Assembly (NCBI GenBank): GCA_963701325.1
Contig: OY969604.1
Location: forward strand, 1,364,001-1,428,000
DNA from: Bog-756 sp963701325
GTDB lineage: Bacteria; Actinomycetota; Acidimicrobiia; Acidimicrobiales; RAAP-2
DNA length: 64,000 bases
Reading direction: 5' to 3'
The notes below the pieces were generated by a model, which worked only from the letters and a program-made list of their open reading frames with translations, made no database searches and was not told the DNA's origin. Every line of letters starts with the position of its first letter. Position 1 is the first letter of the stretch. The position numbers and the translations under genes are program-made. Positions 25,793-35,000 of this stretch are shown one piece after another.

Positions 25793-25819
25793 AACACTAC
25801 CAGCGGGGTCAACATTCCC
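25793..25819 (-). promoter_or_regulatory. SigR/SigH-type ECF promoter of moeZ
   Basis: On the minus strand GGGAAT (25814-25819) and GTT (25793-25795) are separated by exactly 18 bases. This matches the GGAAT-N18-GTT consensus of the thiol-oxidative-stress sigma factor SigR of streptomycetes. The leader to the GTG start would be about 110 bases. A sulfur-transfer gene is a plausible member of such a regulon. Confidence 0.55.
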
Positions 25820-25863
25820 CCGGGCCCGGGCCCGGGGGCGTCGGACGGTAGCGTCGTCTCGCG

Positions 25864-26460
25864 ATGGAGCTGACCGAGGCCGTGCGGCGGCGGCACATGA
25901 CCAGGAACTTCACGGGCGCGCCCCTCGACCGATCCGTGCTCGACGTCTTGCTCTCGGACGCCCTCAGCGCGCCTTCGGCCGGCAACACCCAGGGCCGGGA
26001 TCTCGTCGTCCTGGAAGGGCCGGCCGAAACCGGGCGCTTCTGGAGCGCGACCACGGACGAGGCATGGCGGAAGCGCTCCCGGCGCTTCGAAGGGCTCTCG
26101 CGGGCACCGGTGGTGGTCCTCCCGTTCTCCGACCCGAACGCGTACGCAGAGCGCTACCGGGAGCCGGACAAGGCCCGCCGGGACGGGGCCATCGAGTGGG
26201 TCGTCCCCTACTGGCACGTCGATGCCGCCTTCCTGGTGATGACCCTCCTGCTCGGAGCGTCCGACCGCGGGATCGGGTCCGCCTTCCTCGGGAATTTCCG
26301 CGGCGAAGAGCCGCTCTGCGACGTCCTCGGTGTCCCCCCCGGCATGCGGTGGCTCGGTGCGGTCCTCCTCGGCGAACCGGCCCGTCCGGACCCGCCGTCC
26401 ACCTCGACGACCCGACCCAGACGCACGCTTAGTGACAGCGTTCACCGGGGTTCCTGGTAG
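25864..26460 (+). CDS. Nitroreductase-family flavoprotein
   Basis: 198 residues from ATG 25864. The N-terminal RRRHMTRNFTGAPLD contains the FMN-phosphate-binding arginine cluster, followed by APSAGNTQGRDLVVL, where the Ser-Ala-Gly-Asn turn contacts flavin. The GIGSAFLGNF and LGVPPGMRWLGAVLLG segments complete the fold. Such proteins reduce nitro groups, quinones or enones with NAD(P)H. The same fold is found as the C-terminal domain of FbiB, which is missing from the CofE in this window, so a role in F420 maturation is possible but not shown. The C-terminal 30 residues are Arg/Ser/Thr-rich and unconserved. Confidence 0.82.
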   Translation: MELTEAVRRRHMTRNFTGAPLDRSVLDVLLSDALSAPSAGNTQGRDLVVLEGPAETGRFWSATTDEAWRKRSRRFEGLSRAPVVVLPFSDPNAYAERYREPDKARRDGAIEWVVPYWHVDAAFLVMTLLLGASDRGIGSAFLGNFRGEEPLCDVLGVPPGMRWLGAVLLGEPARPDPPSTSTTRPRRTLSDSVHRGSW

Positions 26461-26514
26461 CGCGCCTCCGGTACCGCACACCGGTGGTATCCGCACGTCG
26501 GCCGCCGGCCCGAA

Positions 26515-26520
26515 TACGAT
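26515..26520 (+). promoter_or_regulatory. Leaderless-type -10 hexamer of membrane protein pair
   Basis: TACGAT lies seven bases before ATG 26528. It favours that start over the in-frame ATG at 26519. Confidence 0.45.
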
Positions 26521-26527
26521 GCCCTCC

Positions 26528-27157
26528 ATGACGGACACGGCGATCGACCAGGTACTCGAGCGGGGCGCCGGACCGCCCGAGCCAGGACAGGGTCCCCCAC
26601 CGGTCCCCGCATTCTCGATCGTGCCGGTGCGGGGGTTGCCCATCGTCGCCGCCATCCTGATCGGCCTGATCGTGGCCATCGTCTCGAACAACCTCTGGGC
26701 GCTCACGTTCTTCCACGTCGCGGGCGGTGGCCTGTGGACCAGTCTCGACCTCTTCTTGGGCCTGGTGCTCGGACCGATCATCGGCGGGATGACCGTCCCG
26801 GCGCGGGTCGAGTTCAGTGCCAGGTTCATGCCCAAGATGCTCCTGATCATGCCGACCCTGGTGGCCATGACCCTCGGGGCCGGGTTCCAGCTGGCCCGTC
26901 ATGTCGGCAACCTCGACCAGTCGTACCCGCATCACGGCTGGCTGGTTGCTTCCTACATCATCGTGGGTGTCATGGCGGTCATCGCGCTCGGGCTCCTCGA
27001 GCCCGCCAACCTTGCGGTGCTGTTCGAGCTCAAGAAGGCCCGCCCCAACGGCGAGCGGATCGGGCGGCTGATGAAGGTCTTCATCTTCACTGCAGGAATC
27101 ACCGGGGTGATGCAGATCGCGACCATCGTCATCATGACCTTCCTCGCCAGCCGATGA
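26528..27157 (+). CDS. Polytopic membrane protein, CopD/DUF2269-like
   Basis: 209 residues from ATG 26528. After a Pro-rich cytoplasmic start of about 33 residues it has five or so hydrophobic helices. The first includes IVAAILIGLIVAIVSNNLWALTF and is directly followed by FHVAGGGLW, where a histidine sits at a membrane boundary next to glycines. Such histidines bind haem or metal in CopD and DUF2269 relatives. HHG near the middle offers further ligands. It is followed by a second small membrane protein with a four-base ATGA overlap (27154-27157), so the two probably form a complex. Function unknown. Confidence 0.7.
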   Translation: MTDTAIDQVLERGAGPPEPGQGPPPVPAFSIVPVRGLPIVAAILIGLIVAIVSNNLWALTFFHVAGGGLWTSLDLFLGLVLGPIIGGMTVPARVEFSARFMPKMLLIMPTLVAMTLGAGFQLARHVGNLDQSYPHHGWLVASYIIVGVMAVIALGLLEPANLAVLFELKKARPNGERIGRLMKVFIFTAGITGVMQIATIVIMTFLASR

Positions 27158-27603
27158 GTACCGCCACCGACCACCTGCCCCCCGGAGCCGGGCCCGATGC
27201 CGAGGACCTGCGACAGGCGGATCTCCCTCCGGTACACCAGATTGCCGTGGGCACCCTCATCCTGACCGTCGCTGGCGGGATCCTCATGGCCGCGCAGTAC
27301 GGACGGCCCTCGTCGACGACCATCCCGATCGTGCTCGCTTCCGCGGCAGGCGTCCTCCTGCTGGTCAACATCGCCCTGCTCTCCCGGATCGCCGAGTTCG
27401 CCTGGACGGTCTTCTTCCGGGTGTTCGGCTGGGCCCTCCTGGCCTACCTGGTGATCGCCGGCATCCTCGAGTTCGTCTTCGTCTTCGACCACACGCCCGG
27501 CCAGCGACTGGGGATCCTCACGTCGTTACTCTTCCTGTTCGCGGTCAACGTGCCGCTTCTGCTGGCCTACTCGGTCGCGCGCTGGCAGCCGGTCGCCGAC
27601 TGA
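27154..27603 (+). CDS. Small four-helix membrane protein, unknown
   Basis: 149 residues, starting at ATG 27154 within the stop of the upstream membrane gene. After about 28 hydrophilic residues there are four hydrophobic stretches: around IAVGTLILTVAGGILMAA, TIPIVLASAAGVLLLVNI, ALLAYLVIAGILEFVFVF and LLFLFAVNVPLLLAYSV. No catalytic or metal motif is visible. Tight coupling to the preceding His-containing membrane protein suggests a two-subunit membrane unit. I do not recognise the family. Confidence 0.7.
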   Translation: MSTATDHLPPGAGPDAEDLRQADLPPVHQIAVGTLILTVAGGILMAAQYGRPSSTTIPIVLASAAGVLLLVNIALLSRIAEFAWTVFFRVFGWALLAYLVIAGILEFVFVFDHTPGQRLGILTSLLFLFAVNVPLLLAYSVARWQPVAD

Positions 27604-27672
27604 GCGGCACGGGAAGCGCACCGGGCCCACCGAGAGGCGTCGTTCAAGGGCGGGCGGCTGCCTGCCGATGTA

Positions 27673-27876
27673 GTGAGGGTGACGACGCAGCCGGATCCGG
27701 TCGAGAGTCTGTGGATCGACGGAGCCGAGAACCTGGCTGCGCGCGAGCCCCGACCGGTCCCGTACGGCCGGTCGTGCGACGATTGCGGCCGCCCGGTCGA
27801 GCTGGACGGCGAGGGCAACCCCTTCCCCGTGTGCCGTTCCTGCTACGACGTCTACGTCGACAACGCAGGTCGCTAG
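27673..27876 (+). CDS. Small zinc-ribbon protein
   Basis: 67 residues from GTG 27673 (GTG 27679 is possible). The C-terminal half carries CDDC and CRSC, 18 residues apart, the spacing of a zinc ribbon, and no enzyme motif. The first half is acidic. It could bind nucleic acid or act as a protein adaptor; nothing in the sequence decides. It lies about 70 bases after the membrane protein pair and 106 bases before the next gene, all on the plus strand. Confidence 0.6.
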   Translation: MRVTTQPDPVESLWIDGAENLAAREPRPVPYGRSCDDCGRPVELDGEGNPFPVCRSCYDVYVDNAGR

Positions 27877-27982
27877 TCGGGCAGCTCCCCGGCAAGGTGA
27901 CGGGCAAACACGACCCCACACAGTTCGGGAGTCCGATCGGCCTCGGTCTCGTGACCGGGCCCCTGCCCCCGAGGAGTGCGCT

Positions 27983-28684
27983 GTGTCCACGTCACCTGTC
28001 GTCTCACTGCCCTCGCGACCCGTCCCGGATCGTCGCCGTCCTTCGATCAATCTGGGGAGCGCCCAGCGACTGCGTGTGGTCACCTGGGTCGACCCGATCG
28101 CCGACCCACACGGAGTCCACCCCTGCAGCCGCTACGTCGAGCTCTACTGGTTGCCGCTCATCGGGCCATCGACCACCTGGTTGCTCCGCCGCCTCTTCTA
28201 CGGTCTCGAGGTGCACGGCGACGGGTTCGATCTCCACCTCGCCGAAACCGCCCGCGCGCTCGGGCTCGGCGACCGCACCGGCAGGAACGCACCGTTCCGC
28301 CGCGCGTTGAGCCGTCTCTGCATCTTCGAGCTGGCGCGGGCCCAGGGTCCCGCCGAGCTGGCGGTCCGGACCTCGATCCCGCCCCTGGCGCTCCGCCATG
28401 CGAGCAGACTGCCCGACCCGTTGCAGCAGAGCCACCGCCGGTGGCTCGCCGAGCAGCGGCTGTCCGAGCCGGAGCAGATGCGCCGGCGGGCACTGCGCCT
28501 GGCCGAGGGCCTCGCCGCGGCCGGCCACGATCGCAGCACCATCGAACGGACGCTCTTCTCCTGGCGGTTCCATCCGGCAGTGGCCCACCGGGCGGCGGGG
28601 GATGCGGTCGGCGCGGTCCCGGAACCCGGCGACTCGGCTCAGCCCGGCTCTGCCTCGTGGCCGGCCGGGGTGAGACCCCAATAG
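27983..28684 (+). CDS. Conserved-looking hypothetical protein
   Basis: 233 residues from GTG 27983, with GAGGAG seven bases upstream. The core, about residues 30-160, has a WVDPIADPHG start, YWLPLIGPSTTWLLRRL, and a helical Arg/Leu/Glu-rich region ending in RTSIPPLALRHASRLP. No enzyme motif is seen; the helical part resembles winged-helix or replication-type accessory proteins only loosely. Its last 46 bases overlap the 3' end of gpsA on the other strand, so the two genes share their ends. The final 25 codons are low-complexity and may not be functional. Confidence 0.65.
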   Translation: MSTSPVVSLPSRPVPDRRRPSINLGSAQRLRVVTWVDPIADPHGVHPCSRYVELYWLPLIGPSTTWLLRRLFYGLEVHGDGFDLHLAETARALGLGDRTGRNAPFRRALSRLCIFELARAQGPAELAVRTSIPPLALRHASRLPDPLQQSHRRWLAEQRLSEPEQMRRRALRLAEGLAAAGHDRSTIERTLFSWRFHPAVAHRAAGDAVGAVPEPGDSAQPGSASWPAGVRPQ

Positions 28685-29628
28685 GCGCCGATCGGCTCGA
28701 TCTCGCCGGTGACCACCTTGTCGATCATCCGGCAGATGGGGAGCTCCAGTCCGTACCGCTCGGCCAGCTCGAGGGCGACCGTGGCGGTGCGGACGCCTTC
28801 AGCGACCATCTGCATGTCCGCGAGGATGTCGTCGAGCCGCCGGCCCCGGCCGAGCTGCTCACCGACCGCACGGTTGCGGCTGTGCGGGCTCATGCAGGTG
28901 GCGATGAGGTCGCCCATGCCCGCCAACCCTGCAAAGGTGGCCGGCCTCGCCCCCATGGCCTCGCCCAACCGGGTGAGCTCGGCCAAACCACGGGACATCA
29001 CGGCGGCCCGGGTGTTGTCGCCGACGCCGAGACCCTCGCCGATGCCGGCGGCGATGGCGATCACGTTCTTCAGGGCACCGCCCATCTCGCAGCCGATCAC
29101 GTCGTCGTTGACGTAGACGCGGAACACCCCCCGGGTGAACACCTTCTGGATGGCGCTGGCAACCTCGAGATCCTCCGTTGCGACGACTGCGGCGGCGGCC
29201 TTGCCATCGAGGATCTCGACGGCGATGTTGGGGCCGCTGAGGGCAGCGACCGGGTGACCGGGCACCACCTCCCTCACCACCTCGGTCATCCGCAGCATGG
29301 AACCCTGTTCGAGTCCCTTCGAGAGGCTGACCACCGGGATCCAGGGGCGCATGCACCCGGCCGTGTCCTCCAGCACCTTGCGGAATCCCGAGACCGGAAC
29401 GCCGACCACCAGCAGGTCGGCCTCGCACACCGCCTCTTCGAGGTCGGAGGTGGCGGTGAGCTCGTGGGCCAGGTCGAACCCGGGGAGGTACCTCGGATTG
29501 CGGTGCTCGTCGCGCACGCCGCGCGCCACGTCGGGATCGCGCGCCCAGAGGACCGTCTCGTGCCGCGGTGCGACGAGCGAGGCCACCGTCGTCCCCCACG
29601 ACCCTCCCCCGAGCACGGCGATCTTCAT
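28639..29628 (-). CDS. gpsA: NAD(P)-dependent glycerol-3-phosphate dehydrogenase
   Basis: 329 residues from ATG 29628. GGGSWGTTVASLVA at residues 7-20 is the dinucleotide-binding loop. LSKGLEQGS, LSGPNIAVEI, the catalytic lysine in GGALKNVIAIAAG and the NTRAA substrate motif follow in order. It reduces dihydroxyacetone phosphate to sn-glycerol-3-phosphate for phospholipid synthesis in the cytoplasm. TACCTT (29636-29641) seven bases upstream suggests leaderless initiation. pepA ends upstream on the same strand but is separated by about 60 bases. Confidence 0.94.
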   Translation of the reverse strand: MKIAVLGGGSWGTTVASLVAPRHETVLWARDPDVARGVRDEHRNPRYLPGFDLAHELTATSDLEEAVCEADLLVVGVPVSGFRKVLEDTAGCMRPWIPVVSLSKGLEQGSMLRMTEVVREVVPGHPVAALSGPNIAVEILDGKAAAAVVATEDLEVASAIQKVFTRGVFRVYVNDDVIGCEMGGALKNVIAIAAGIGEGLGVGDNTRAAVMSRGLAELTRLGEAMGARPATFAGLAGMGDLIATCMSPHSRNRAVGEQLGRGRRLDDILADMQMVAEGVRTATVALELAERYGLELPICRMIDKVVTGEIEPIGAYWGLTPAGHEAEPG

Positions 29629-29635
29629 CCGACGA

Positions 29636-29641
29636 AAGGTA
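29636..29641 (-). promoter_or_regulatory. Leaderless-type -10 hexamer of gpsA
   Basis: TACCTT on the minus strand lies seven bases before the gpsA ATG. Confidence 0.45.
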
Positions 29642-29689
29642 GTGCACCGGACCGGCGAGCCGCCCGGGCCACCCGCTCTGCCGCCCCTG

Positions 29690-31267
29690 TCAGGTGGACG
29701 CCCGCGAAGCGAGGGAGCGGGCGAACGCCTCGGAGGTCACCAGCGCCACCAGCGTGCGGGCTCCGAACCCGGTGGCGCCCTTGGTCACGTATCCACGGGC
29801 CTCCTCGGCCCGCGACGGGCCTGCGATGTCGAGGTGAGCCCAGGGCACGTCCCCCACGAACTCACGCAGCAGCAGGGCCGCCGAGATGGTCCCGGCCTGC
29901 CCGGAGCGGCCGACGTTGCGCATGTCCGCGACCTCGGACTCGATGTGCACGCGGTAGTCGTCGGGCAGCGGAAGCGGCCATGAGGGCTCGCCGGCGCGCT
30001 CCCCGGCCGCCTGCACCTCGGCGCGCAGCTGGTCGTCGTTGCCGAGGAGGCCGGCGATCTCCTTGCCCAGCGCGACCACCGCGGCACCGGTCAGGGTCGC
30101 CAGGTCGACGATGGCGTCGGGCCCGGCCTCGACGGCCAGCGAAAGCGCGTCAGCAAGAACCAGACGACCCTCCGCGTCGGTGTTGAGCACCTCGATGGTC
30201 TTGCCGTTGCGGGCGGTCAGCACGTCCCCCGGCCTCGTGGCGGACCCGCTGGGCATGTTCTCGGTGAGTGGGGTCCAGGCGGAGAGTGCGATCCGGACAC
30301 CGAGAGCGGCGGCGGCATCGACCGCCGCGACCACTGCCGCGGCCCCGCCCATGTCGGTCTTCATCGTCTCCATGCCCCCGGCCGTCTTGAGCGAGAGGCC
30401 GCCGGAGTCGAAGGTGATCCCCTTGCCGACGAGTGCGAGGTGGGGCACGTGGCCGTCGAACTCCCATGGATCGGCCGGGCGGTACTCGATGCGCACGAGG
30501 CGCGGGGGCCGGACCGAACCGGCGGCCACCCCGAGCAGGCCACCGAGATGCTCCTCGGCGATGCGGTCCTCGTCCCAGACCTCGACGGTGACACCGGGAG
30601 TGGCGGCGAACCGCTCGACGACCAGGTCGGCGAATCGCTGAGGGCCGAGGGAACCGGCCGGTTCATTGACCAGATCGCGGGCAAGGGCCACCGACTCGGC
30701 AACGCGGGCTCCACGCGCTGCACCGTCGGAGAGCACGCCGAGGTCCGCCTGCACGCTCCCGGTCAGCTCGAGCTCGGCCAGGCCGGACGGTGTCTCCCCA
30801 CTCCGCCACCGGTCGTAGCGGTACGCGGCCAGCGCGCCCCCCTCCGCCGCGGCGGCCGCGGCGTCGTCGAGCCCACGTCCGGCGGGCGGGGTCACGACGA
30901 ACCGGGCGACCGCACCCTTGCCGACGGCCCGGACGAAGGCGGCCGATGCGCGGCGCAGCGATTCGAGGCCGCGATCGCCGGCGTACGTGTCGGCGTCGCC
31001 GATGCCGACCAGGACCAGATCTGGATCGGGATCTCCGCCTCTCCCGGCGGCGGCCACAGAGCGGAGCACCAGTGCCTGGCCGACCTTCGCGCTGAACCCC
31101 TGGCGTTCGCACCACGCCGGGTCGAGCGACTCGGGCAACGAGACACCCGGGAGGTCCCCGGGGTCGACGGCCGCAACCGGTCCGTCCGCGGTGGCATGAA
31201 TGGGTACGCCGACTGCTGACAGCCCGGCGGGGACGTCGGCGGCCGACGGGACGGTGACTCGGATCAC
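29690..31267 (-). CDS. pepA: Leucyl aminopeptidase (M17)
   Basis: 525 residues from GTG 31267, with an AGAGGAG ribosome binding site. The C-terminal catalytic domain holds both M17 hallmarks: GKGITFDSGGLSLK with a metal-ligand lysine and aspartates, and NTDAEGRLVLADAL. DMGGAAAV and SGQAGTISAALLLREFV complete the metal site, which binds two divalent ions. The first 180 residues form the less conserved N-terminal domain. It trims N-terminal residues from peptides in the cytosol, usually as a hexamer. It lies downstream of the cobalamin adenosyltransferase on the same strand with 50 bases between. Confidence 0.93.
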   Translation of the reverse strand: MIRVTVPSAADVPAGLSAVGVPIHATADGPVAAVDPGDLPGVSLPESLDPAWCERQGFSAKVGQALVLRSVAAAGRGGDPDPDLVLVGIGDADTYAGDRGLESLRRASAAFVRAVGKGAVARFVVTPPAGRGLDDAAAAAAEGGALAAYRYDRWRSGETPSGLAELELTGSVQADLGVLSDGAARGARVAESVALARDLVNEPAGSLGPQRFADLVVERFAATPGVTVEVWDEDRIAEEHLGGLLGVAAGSVRPPRLVRIEYRPADPWEFDGHVPHLALVGKGITFDSGGLSLKTAGGMETMKTDMGGAAAVVAAVDAAAALGVRIALSAWTPLTENMPSGSATRPGDVLTARNGKTIEVLNTDAEGRLVLADALSLAVEAGPDAIVDLATLTGAAVVALGKEIAGLLGNDDQLRAEVQAAGERAGEPSWPLPLPDDYRVHIESEVADMRNVGRSGQAGTISAALLLREFVGDVPWAHLDIAGPSRAEEARGYVTKGATGFGARTLVALVTSEAFARSLASRAST

Positions 31268-31317
31268 AGGGTCACTCCTCTTCGATCAGTGGTCGGTGGC
31301 GCTCGTCGGGCCCACGG

Positions 31318-31902
31318 TCACGGCTCGGACCCCGCCGGTTGGTCCGGCGGGGTCCTGCGGGGCGTGCCGCGGGCGAGTGGGTGCTCGGGGCCCTCCGCCC
31401 ACCGGGCAAGGGCCCAGAGGAGGTCCGAGAGCCGGTTGAGGTAGCGACCGACCAGCGAGCCCTCGATCGGTGCCGACACCGCGAGACGCTCGGCCCGCCG
31501 CACCACCGTTCGGGCCAGGTCGAGGGCTGCAGACGTCCGATTGGCCCCCGGGATCACGAAGTCGGGGGGCATCTCGACCCGGCCGATGAGATCGTCGATC
31601 CTCGTCTCGAGCGCCTCGACCATCTCTCCGGTGACCAGCGTCGTCCCCGCGACGAGCTTCGTGCGGTGAGCGGGGCCGGTGGTCGCCTCGGCCATCAGGA
31701 CGTAGAGCTCCCGCTCGACGAGGGTCAGCAACTCGTCGAGCTCGGACCCCGGGACCGCTTCGGCCCGGGCGAGGCCGAGGGCCGCCTGGGCTTCGTCCAC
31801 CGTGCCCGTCAGCTCCATGACCGGATCATCCTTGCGGATCCTCCCCCCGTAGAGCAGCCCGGTGGTCCCGTCGTCCCCGGTCTTCGTGTAGATCCTCACC
31901 AC
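31318..31902 (-). CDS. Cob(I)alamin adenosyltransferase, PduO type
   Basis: 194 residues from GTG 31902; the next codon is also GTG (31899) and overlaps a small upstream ORF. The N terminus RIYTKTGDDGTTGLLYGG is the ATP-binding motif of PduO-type enzymes. A five-helix bundle follows, with FVIPGANRTSAALDLARTVVRRAER, which contains the adenosyl-transfer and intersubunit residues, and NRLSDLLWALAR. It makes adenosylcobalamin, the cofactor of the mutase encoded at 22803. It is divergent from metH, another B12 enzyme, across 106 bases. Confidence 0.92.
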   Translation of the reverse strand: MVRIYTKTGDDGTTGLLYGGRIRKDDPVMELTGTVDEAQAALGLARAEAVPGSELDELLTLVERELYVLMAEATTGPAHRTKLVAGTTLVTGEMVEALETRIDDLIGRVEMPPDFVIPGANRTSAALDLARTVVRRAERLAVSAPIEGSLVGRYLNRLSDLLWALARWAEGPEHPLARGTPRRTPPDQPAGSEP

Positions 31903-31926
31903 GATGCGTTCACAGACCTGATGCTA
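31896..31926 (-). other. Leaderless-type promoter and five-codon uORF before adenosyltransferase
   Basis: On the minus strand TAGCAT (31921-31926) is followed seven bases later by GTG 31913. That frame reads GTG AAC GCA TCG TGG TGA. Its TGA (31896-31898) overlaps the second GTG of the adenosyltransferase as GTGA. The arrangement mirrors the one before cofD. No room exists for a full cobalamin riboswitch. Confidence 0.3.
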
Positions 31927-32008
31927 ACGAACCCAATCCTGCCGTCGGCCCCTCCCGTCCTGTTGACCGGTCCCGGCGGCACCCCCGCGCCGATAGCCTT
32001 GAGGGGCT

Positions 32009-35000
32009 ATGGCCGTCTCCCCCGTTGAATCGAGCTACCTCCGTGCGGTCGCCGAACGCGTCGTGATCTTCGACGGCGCCATGGGGACCAACCTGCAGCT
32101 GGCCGGGCTGACCGCCGATGACTTCGGTGGGCCCGACCTCGAAGGGTGCAACGAGCTCCTGGTGGTGACCCGCCCCGACATCGTCGCCGGCGTCCACCGC
32201 TCGTTCCTCGAGGTGGGCTGTGACGTCGTCGAGACCGACGCCTTCGGCGCATTCGCACCGGTCCTGGCCGAGTACGGCCAGGAGCACCGGGTCCACGAGC
32301 TCAACCTGGCCGCCGCCCGCCTCGCCCGCCAGGCGGTCGACGACTACGCCACGTCGGAGCACCCGCGCTGGGTGGCCGGCAACCTCGGGCCCGGGACCAA
32401 GTTCCCGACTCTCGGCCAGATCCGCTACGCCGACCTCCGGGATGCGTACCGGGACCAGGCGACGGCCCTCCTCGAAGGCGGTGTCGACCTCTTCGTCATC
32501 GAGACCGTGTTCGATCTGCTGCAGGCAAAGGCGGCCGTCAACGGCGTCCGTCGTGCGATGGCTGCCGCGGGCCGGCGGGTACCCGTCCAGGTACAGGTCA
32601 CCATCGAGCTCACCGGCACCATGCTCCCGGGCACCGAGATCGGAGCCGCCCTCATCGCCCTTTCGGCACTGGACGTCGACGTGATCGGCCTCAACTGCGC
32701 GACCGGACCCGCCGAGATGTTCGAGCCCCTGCGTCACCTGTCGGCCCAGGCCGCGGTCCCGATCAGCTGTCAGCCCAATGCCGGACTGCCCTCGGTCGTC
32801 GACGGGGCCATGCACTACGACCTCACCCCCGAGCAGCTGGCCGACTTCCATCGCCAGTTCGTGGGCGAACTGGGTGTGTCGGTCATCGGGGGCTGCTGCG
32901 GCACCACTCCTGCCCACCTGGCAGCAGTGGTGGCCGCCTGTCGCGACCTCTCCCCCGCCCCCCGCCAGCCGCGCCCCGAGCCCGGAGCGGCCTCCATCTA
33001 CACGGCCGTTCCCTTCCACCAGGACACCTCGTTCCTCGTGATCGGCGAGCGCACCAACGCCAACGGGTCGAAGCGGTTCCGCGAAGCGATGCTCGAGGAG
33101 GACTGGGACACCTGCGTGACCATGGCACACGACCAGGTCAAGGAGGGCGCGCACCTGATCGACGTCTGCGTCGACTACACAGGCGCCGACGGGGTCGCCG
33201 ACATGGAGGAGGTTGCCTCCCGGTTCGCCACCCAGTCGACCGTGCCATTGGTGGTCGACTCGACCGAGGCGCCGGTGATCGAGACCGCGCTGTCCTGGAT
33301 CGGCGGCCGGGCGGTCATCAATTCGGTCAACCTCGAAGAGGGGGACGACGAGGGCACCCGGCTCGACTCGTTCCTCACCCTGGCCAAGGAGTTCGGCGCG
33401 GCGGTGGTCTGCACGTGCATCGACACCGAGGGACAGGCGCGCACCGCCGACTGGAAGGTGCGGGCTGCCCGGGCCATTCACGACATCGCCGTCGGGCGCT
33501 ACGGCCTGCGGCCCGAGGACCTCATCTTCGACCCCCTTGCCCTCCCCCTCTCCACCGGCATGGAGGAGAGCCGGAAGGACGGTATCGAGACCATCGAGGG
33601 CATCCGCCGGATCAAGGCCGAGCTGCCCGGCGTCTACACCGTCCTCGGACTCTCCAACGTCTCCTTCGGCCTCAACCCGGCAGCCCGCCAGGTGCTCAAC
33701 TCGGTCTTCCTGCACGAGTGCGTGGAGGCAGGGCTCGACGCGGCGATCGTGCACACGTCCAAGATCCTGCCCCTGGCCAAGATCGACGAACGGGCCCGCG
33801 AGGTCTGCCTCGACCTCGTCTACGACCGCCGCCACGAGGGGTACGACCCACTCACCGAGCTACTCGCCCTCTTCGAGGGGGTCTCGGCTGCCACCGCCTC
33901 GGCGGGAGAGGACCGCTCCGGTTGGCCCGTCGAGCGGCGTCTCGAGCACCGGATCATCGACGGCGACCGCAACGGCATCGAGGCCGACCTGGACGAGGCC
34001 ATGGCCGACGGGCACACCCCGCTGGTGATCATCAACGACTTCCTGCTGGCCGGCATGAAGACCGTGGGCGAGCGCTTCGCCTCCGGCGAGATGCAGCTCC
34101 CCTTCGTACTCGGCTCCGCCGAGACCATGAAGACGGCCGTCGCCTACCTCGAGCCCTACATGGAGAAGGCCGATCAGGGCGGCAAGGGCGTGATGGTCCT
34201 CGCCACCGTGAAGGGTGATGTGCACGACATCGGGAAGAACCTGGTCGACATCATCCTCACCAACAACGGCTACACGGTCAAGAACCTGGGCATCAAGATC
34301 GGGATCAACGAGCTGGTGGATGCGGCGGAGAAGTCCGGCGCCGACGCCATCGGGATGAGCGGGCTGCTGGTCAAGTCCACCCTGATCATGCGCGACAATT
34401 TGGAGGAGCTCAACCGGCGGGGCCTGGCCCACATCCCGGTCATCCTGGGCGGCGCTGCGCTCACCCGAACCTACGTCGAGCGCGACCTGCGACAGGTGTA
34501 CCAGGGCCGCCTCTTCTACGGAAAGGACGCGTTCGAAGGGCTGCGCACGATGGACCGGCTGGTCGAGCTCGCCCGCAGTGGCGAGGACGATCCCGAGTTC
34601 GGGACGACCATCGGCGGACGGGACCTCGGACCGAGGAAGAGCGAACTGCGCAAGCAGGCGGCGGAAGAAGCACTGGCACGAGGAGAGACCCTGCCCACCC
34701 GCTCGCCCGAGGTGGCCACGGACAACCCGACCTTCAAACCGCCGTTCCTGGGCAGCAGGGTGGCCAAAGGGATACCCGTCGACGACATTGCGGCCTATCT
34801 CAACGAGACCGCACTGTTTCGCAACCAGTGGGGCTTCCGACCAGAGGGCGGAGAGGACGACACCGCCTTCAAGGACCGGGTCCGGGCACTCTTGCGCGAG
34901 CAGCTGGCAACGGCCAAGGCCGGGCAGTTGCTCCTCCCCCAGGTGGCCTGGGGCCACTTCGCGGCCAACGCCGACGGTGACGACCTCGTGCTCTTCGAGG

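Noticed and set aside
25807..25812. TTGACC as a housekeeping -35 for moeZ
   Set aside because: No -10 hexamer lies 16-18 bases downstream, whereas GGGAAT-N18-GTT fits exactly over the same bases.
31903..32008. Cobalamin riboswitch before metH or the adenosyltransferase
   Set aside because: Only 106 bases separate the genes, too few for the full element, and no B12-box-like sequence is visible.
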